Below are positions 5,390-8,913 of a stretch of 8,913 nucleotides of DNA, piece by piece. A program made the position numbers and the translations under genes. Below the pieces are notes generated by a model. It saw only the letters and a program-made list of their open reading frames with translations. It was not told where the DNA came from and did not search any database. Source of the DNA: Deltaproteobacteria bacterium (lineage in GTDB: Bacteria > Desulfobacterota_B > Binatia > UBA9968); contig JAPUHZ010000137.1 in assembly GCA_027297485.1 (NCBI GenBank), positions 1-8,913 on the forward strand, in the 5' to 3' direction. Positions within the stretch are counted from its first letter, which is position 1. Each line of letters opens with the position of its first letter.

Positions 5390-6927
5390 TGGAGCGAATT
5401 TACCTGACTACTCCTCTTTACTATGTCAATGCGGAGCCCCACTTGGGGCATACGTACACGACGATTATCGCCGATACGCTCAAGCGTTACTACCAGGGCG
5501 AGGGGATAGAGGCATTTCTTCTCACCGGGACCGATGAGCACGGAGAGAAGATTACCCGGGCGGCTAAAGAAAACGGCATGGAGCCTAAGGCCTACGCTGA
5601 CCGCATCAGCGCGATTTTCCGCTCCACCTGGGATGCATGCGGAATCTCCTACGACCATTTTATTCGAACGACGGATCCCTACCATAAAGAGGTCGTGCAG
5701 CAGATTCTGCAAAAGATCTACGACGCAGGGGATATCTATTTCGGCGAATACGGGGGTTTTTACTGTTTTGGCTGCGAGCGCTTCTACACCGAAAAGGAGC
5801 TGGTCGGGGGGAAGTGTCCGGATCATCAGAAGGAAGCGACCTATATCCAAGAGAAAAACTATTTCTTTCGTATGGGAAAGTACCAGCAACAGCTCCTCGA
5901 CCATATCCAGTCCCACCCGCAATTTATCCACCCAGAACGCTATCGCACCGAGGTCCTGGCCTTCCTGCGCGAGCCCTTAGAGGATCTCTGTATTTCACGC
6001 CCCAAGAGCCGATTGCAATGGGGCATCCAGCTCCCTTTTGATCCGGACTATGTTACCTATGTCTGGTTTGATGCCCTGATCAACTACGTGAGCGCGTTGG
6101 AGTCCCGTGGAGCGGAGTTCTTCCAGGCTTTTTGGCCCAAGGCCCACCATCTCATTGCCAAGGATATTCTGAAGCCCCATGGGGTCTTCTGGCCTACCAT
6201 GCTGATGGCCGCCGGGCTGCCTCTCTACGAGCGCCTTAACGTGCATGGCTATTGGGTGATGGAATCCGGGAAGATGTCCAAGAGCCTTGGAAATGTCGTG
6301 CGCCCATTGGAAATGAAGAACCGCTACGGCATGGATGCCTTTCGCTATTTTCTCTTGCGCGAGATGGTCTTTGGGCAGGATGCCACTTTCTCCTTGGATG
6401 CCTTTGTCACCCGGGTCAATGCCGATCTGGCAAATAATCTCGGGAATCTAGTTAGCCGGGTCCTCGCGATGCAGGAGAAATATTTTGCCGGCGTGGTCCA
6501 ACCCCTGGGTCCGGTTTGGGCTAAAGAAGATCAGGAGCTGAGAGAGACATTCCTCCGGGCCGAGAAGGATCTGAAGCGACACATGGTAGAGCTCCATTTC
6601 CATCGCGCCCTTGAGGCCGTTTGGGGAGCGATCGATCATGCCAACCGTTATATTGTGCAGACTTCACCGTTTGTCATAGTCAAAGATCCAGAGAAACGCG
6701 GCAGGGTGGGAGAAATCCTCCATCACCTTCTGGAGGCCATCAGGCTGGCGGCCCATCTCCTATTGCCATTTCTTCCTGAAACCGCCAAGGAGATCCAAAC
6801 ACTTCTAAGTGTGTCTGAAGAGGCCTCGAGCCATCCATCTCCATGGGGGGAATTTTTCCTGGCCGGTCATAAAGTTAAGCCTCCAAAGGTCTTGTTTCCA
6901 CGCATTGAGTTGACTGCTGAAGATTAG
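5389..6927 (+). CDS. metG: Methionyl-tRNA synthetase (short form, no C-terminal tRNA-binding domain)
   Basis: Class I aminoacyl-tRNA synthetase charging tRNA-Met with methionine in the cytoplasm; 512 residues. It has the HIGH-type motif HLGH (18-21), GTDEHGEK soon after, and one zinc knuckle with Cys126, Cys129, Cys143 and His146. It also has DLCISRPKS, YVWFDALINYVSAL and the KMSKS motif at 295-299. The anticodon-binding helical domain fills the rest. The protein stops after it, without the extra MetRS-beta/Arc1p-like domain found in forms of about 630-680 residues. ATG 5389 overlaps the holB stop (TGATG), indicating translational coupling; a TTG one codon upstream is less likely. The stop codon is immediately followed by the tatD ATG. 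Confidence 0.96.
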   Translation: MERIYLTTPLYYVNAEPHLGHTYTTIIADTLKRYYQGEGIEAFLLTGTDEHGEKITRAAKENGMEPKAYADRISAIFRSTWDACGISYDHFIRTTDPYHKEVVQQILQKIYDAGDIYFGEYGGFYCFGCERFYTEKELVGGKCPDHQKEATYIQEKNYFFRMGKYQQQLLDHIQSHPQFIHPERYRTEVLAFLREPLEDLCISRPKSRLQWGIQLPFDPDYVTYVWFDALINYVSALESRGAEFFQAFWPKAHHLIAKDILKPHGVFWPTMLMAAGLPLYERLNVHGYWVMESGKMSKSLGNVVRPLEMKNRYGMDAFRYFLLREMVFGQDATFSLDAFVTRVNADLANNLGNLVSRVLAMQEKYFAGVVQPLGPVWAKEDQELRETFLRAEKDLKRHMVELHFHRALEAVWGAIDHANRYIVQTSPFVIVKDPEKRGRVGEILHHLLEAIRLAAHLLLPFLPETAKEIQTLLSVSEEASSHPSPWGEFFLAGHKVKPPKVLFPRIELTAED

Positions 6928-7719
6928 ATGGTGTCCAAAAGCAACTTGGGACTTATCGACAGCCACGCCCATATGCAAGCGGCGGAGTTTGCGACAGATG
7001 TGCCCCAAGTCATCCAGCACGCCCAAGAAGTGGGTGTGGAAAAGATCATTGTGGTTGGTGGCGCTGGTGAACTCTCCAGCAATGATGCGGCGCTGGAATT
7101 AGCCAAATCCTTTCCCGGACTATTTGCCACCGTTGGCATGCACCCCCACGATGCCAAGGATGTGAGCGACGAGGATTTTCAGAGACTCAAGGATCTCACC
7201 AGAAATCCTAAGGTTGTCGCGGTGGGAGAGACTGGACTCGATTTTTATTACGACCACTCACCCCGGCAAGTTCAAATGGAACTCTTCTCCCGGTTTATCC
7301 AGATGGCACGGGAGACCGAACTCCCCCTTGTAGTTCACGACCGTGAGGCGCACCGGGAGGTGGCTGAGCTTCTTCGGCGCGAGGGGAAGGGGGAGGTCCA
7401 AGGGGTCATCCACTGTTTTACCGGAGACTACGAGGCCGCCAGGGAATTTTTGGATCTGGGATTTTACCTCTCTTTTACCGGAATTATTACCTTTAAGAAC
7501 GCGGAGCCTCTTAGAGACGCGGTGCGAAGATTACCGTTAGATAAAATCCTTGTTGAGACGGACTCTCCGTACCTCGCACCTGTTCCTCACCGGGGAAAGC
7601 GCAATGAGCCGGCCTTTGTCCGCTTAGTGGCCGAGACCGTAGCAAGAGTGCGAAGTGTGCCCTTAGAAGATGTGGCTGAGGCTACGAACCGCAACGCCCA
7701 GAAGCTATTTGGAATTTAA
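6928..7719 (+). CDS. TatD-family metal-dependent hydrolase / DNase
   Basis: Amidohydrolase-fold TIM barrel of 263 residues, the usual TatD/YcfH length. Expected metal ligands are all visible: His13 and His15 (DSHAHM), Glu101 (GETGLDFYY), His137 (VVHDREA), His162 (HCFTG) and Asp212 (ETDSPYLAP). Family members show 3'-5' exonuclease or DNase activity and are linked to DNA repair and quality control. The exact substrate here cannot be told, and YcfH- or YjjV-type assignment is open. ATG 6928 directly follows the metG stop, so translation is probably coupled. The metG-tatD pair is widely conserved. Its 3' end overlaps the convergent minus-strand gene by 15 bases. Confidence 0.93.
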   Translation: MVSKSNLGLIDSHAHMQAAEFATDVPQVIQHAQEVGVEKIIVVGGAGELSSNDAALELAKSFPGLFATVGMHPHDAKDVSDEDFQRLKDLTRNPKVVAVGETGLDFYYDHSPRQVQMELFSRFIQMARETELPLVVHDREAHREVAELLRREGKGEVQGVIHCFTGDYEAAREFLDLGFYLSFTGIITFKNAEPLRDAVRRLPLDKILVETDSPYLAPVPHRGKRNEPAFVRLVAETVARVRSVPLEDVAEATNRNAQKLFGI

Positions 7720-8100
7720 GCGAGGCCGGAACCTCATCTCGTAGAGAGGGGTAAAGATCATCGGAATATACCCCAACCATAACCCAATCCAGGCTTCCAT
7801 TAAGAGATAGACGAAAAGAAGAGATACGTAGCGAATAAGCCATACACATCCCATATCCAACGTACTGGAGAAGAAGGTAAGGAGGTTCATGAGATATTTC
7901 ATGCCTCTACGGACAGAGGTGGCGATGAAAAAATGGGATAGAATGAGGAAGGTGATGCCCATGATGAAGGTGTGGAAGTGGGCTTCTTCGAGAAGCACGT
8001 TAAAATTCTTGGCAAAAGATATCTGCCCATTGATTTCTCCTCCCAGGTAATAGGCCACGATCCTTTCGCAGCTAAAGCCGATCCTCTGAAGCTGTAACAC
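7705..8100 (-). CDS. Small multi-helix membrane protein of unknown function, possibly N-terminally truncated
   Basis: A 131-residue hydrophobic protein read from GTG 8100. Hydrophobic segments lie at about residues 44-61, 70-89 and 91-118. A short amphipathic stretch (CERIVAYYLGGE) precedes EEAHFHTF, with His41, His43 and His56 in or near the first helix. I do not recognise a named family with confidence; the layout recalls small inner-membrane proteins of Desulfobacterota annotated only as hypothetical. In-frame sequence runs upstream to a stop at 8128-8130 and reads IVSGLLTTW, which looks like the end of another helix. No ATG or Shine-Dalgarno is seen there. The gene may therefore have lost its first helix through a rearrangement or frameshift. 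It is convergent with tatD and downstream of the aldolase on the same strand. Confidence 0.6.
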   Translation of the reverse strand: MLQLQRIGFSCERIVAYYLGGEINGQISFAKNFNVLLEEAHFHTFIMGITFLILSHFFIATSVRRGMKYLMNLLTFFSSTLDMGCVWLIRYVSLLFVYLLMEAWIGLWLGYIPMIFTPLYEMRFRPRLNSK

Positions 8101-8201
8101 CCAAGTTGTTAAAAGCCCGCTGACAATTTATCTTGACTGTTATGCTTGGGTTGGCAGTGGGAAGGTCGCTTAGAACGCTTGCCGGAATCTTCCAACGTCC
8201 C

Positions 8202-8385
8202 CTAGCCCGCATTTCTCACCGGAGCGCGAAGCGAGGGCGCGCAGATGCCCGGAGATACAAGACGTGCGAGAGACAAAGCGCGCAGGCGTACTGTACAGTA
8301 CGTCGAGCCCTTTGTCCGAGCGCAACGCCGTAGATTCGGGTAGATGCACGCACGCAGCCGTGGGCTGGTGAGAAATGCGGGCTAG
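8202..8385. mobile_element. 184-bp palindromic MITE-like element with 19-bp terminal inverted repeats
   Basis: CTAGCCCGCATTTCTCACC at 8202-8220 is exactly reverse-complemented at 8367-8385. Nested inside are GACAAAG at 8272-8278 against CTTTGTC at 8310-8316, and a perfect 16-bp palindrome at 8287-8302. All share one centre near 8294, and intermediate segments pair imperfectly, so the whole element can fold into one long hairpin. It has no convincing ORF. The terminal CTAG is itself a palindrome and could be a 4-bp target duplication (YTAR type, as for some IS5-family elements) rather than part of the repeat. The right end abuts the aldolase stop codon. The family is unidentified and no transposase is in the window. 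Confidence 0.7.
8287..8302. repeat. Perfect 16-bp palindrome at the element centre
   Basis: CGTACTGTACAGTACG is its own reverse complement and forms the tip of the large palindromic element. It contains nested GTAC words. It would be the cruciform or hairpin apex, or a symmetric binding site. Confidence 0.7.
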
Positions 8386-8913
8386 CTACGCAGCAGCGGC
8401 CTCCATCTGCTTCGAGTATTTGCCGTACCGAGCTGCACCGATGCACTTGGCCCGGTGATAGAAGATCTTCTGTGCTGCGGGAACATTGGCCTTTTCCCCC
8501 CTCCATGCCTTGAGTGTCAAATCCTGCAACGCCCTCCCGTAGGAGAAGCTGAGTTCCCACGGGTGCTCACCCAGGGCATTCATGGCATTGAGGTGTTCCG
8601 TTGCCAGTTCGGGACCTTGCCCACCGGAAAGGAAGACGATGCCGGGCACGGCCGCCGGAACTGCGCCGCGCAAGCAGCGCACTGTGGCCTTAGCTACCTC
8701 GCGGGGGCCTGCCTGTTTCGGACATTCTTTGCCTGAGAGAACCATGTTAGGCTTAAGCAGAACTCCCTCAAGCACTACACGGTGCCGATGAAGCTCCGAA
8801 AAAACACTGTTCAGTGTGGCCGTCGTTACCTCTTCGCAGTGCCCGATGTCATGTCCCCCATCCATCAGGACTTCGGGCTCGACGATGGGTACCAGACCTG
8901 TCTCCTGACATAA
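8386..8913 (-). CDS. Class I fructose-bisphosphate aldolase, C-terminal part (start lies outside window)
   Basis: The C-terminal 175 residues of a eukaryote-type class I aldolase, which interconverts fructose 1,6-bisphosphate with dihydroxyacetone phosphate and glyceraldehyde 3-phosphate. The open frame continues past the window end, reading CQETGLVPIVEPEVL before the first in-frame Met (8865), so that Met is not the start. EPEVL holds the catalytic Glu region. LEGVLLKPNMV contains the Schiff-base Lys (codon 8752-8754). FLSGGQ and SFSYGRALQ supply phosphate-binding residues. The tail AARYGKYSKQMEAAAA resembles bacterial class I aldolases and lacks the animal-type terminal Tyr. The stop TAG at 8386-8388 is directly followed, in the direction of transcription, by the palindromic element. 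Metal-dependent class II aldolase and DhnA/FbaB-type class I enzymes do not match these motifs. Confidence 0.93.
   Translation of the reverse strand, partial: LCQETGLVPIVEPEVLMDGGHDIGHCEEVTTATLNSVFSELHRHRVVLEGVLLKPNMVLSGKECPKQAGPREVAKATVRCLRGAVPAAVPGIVFLSGGQGPELATEHLNAMNALGEHPWELSFSYGRALQDLTLKAWRGEKANVPAAQKIFYHRAKCIGAARYGKYSKQMEAAAA

Noticed and set aside
8133..8560. Open frames on both strands across the palindromic element (about 8133-8333 plus and 8216-8560 minus)
   Set aside because: They follow from the GC-rich palindrome and the antisense of the aldolase gene. The compositions are Arg/Cys/Ala-rich without any domain.
8386..8865. Treating the aldolase as starting at the in-frame Met at 8865
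   Set aside because: The frame continues to the window end with conserved aldolase sequence (GLVPIVEPEVL), so the gene is truncated only by the window edge.

Overview
The window is chromosomal DNA of moderate GC from a Gram-negative bacterium with type IVa pili. Gene content (PilV/PilW/PilX-type minor pilins, a tmk-holB-metG-tatD cluster, a class I aldolase) and low-complexity inverted repeats between genes are compatible with Desulfobacterota/'Deltaproteobacteria', NC10 or Nitrospirota-like lineages. This placement is inference; no rRNA or tRNA marker is present.

Layout. Positions 1-146 hold an upstream stem-loop and a good sigma70-type promoter overlapping a perfect dyad. Positions 147-2917 are a minor (pseudo)pilin operon: FimT/GspH-like, PilV-like, PilW-like, and a PilX-like protein with a long glycine/serine/threonine-rich C-terminal domain. 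No pilY1 follows. After a 197-base gap with a candidate promoter comes a stand-alone CheY-like receiver (3115-3501). Next is a compact forward housekeeping cluster: thymidylate kinase (tmk), DNA polymerase III delta-prime (holB), methionyl-tRNA synthetase (metG) and a TatD-family hydrolase. holB/metG share one base and metG/tatD abut exactly, which suggests one transcript with translational coupling. The tmk gene is bracketed by AT-rich inverted repeats, two upstream and one downstream that contains its stop codon.

From 7705 onward the genes lie on the minus strand. They are a small multi-helix membrane protein whose N-terminus looks cut short, and the C-terminal part of a class I fructose-bisphosphate aldolase that runs off the window end. 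Between them, directly abutting the aldolase stop codon, is a 184-bp near-complete palindrome (8202-8385) with perfect 19-bp terminal inverted repeats, probably a small non-autonomous mobile element.

The pilin set would prime or decorate a type IV pilus, and the receiver could serve motility signalling, but nothing in the sequence proves that link. The housekeeping genes cover dTTP synthesis, clamp loading, methionyl-tRNA charging and a metal-dependent nuclease. I see no CRISPR array, toxin-antitoxin pair, defence island, phage gene or transposase. The most unusual content is non-coding: the palindromic element, the promoter dyad and the dyads around tmk.
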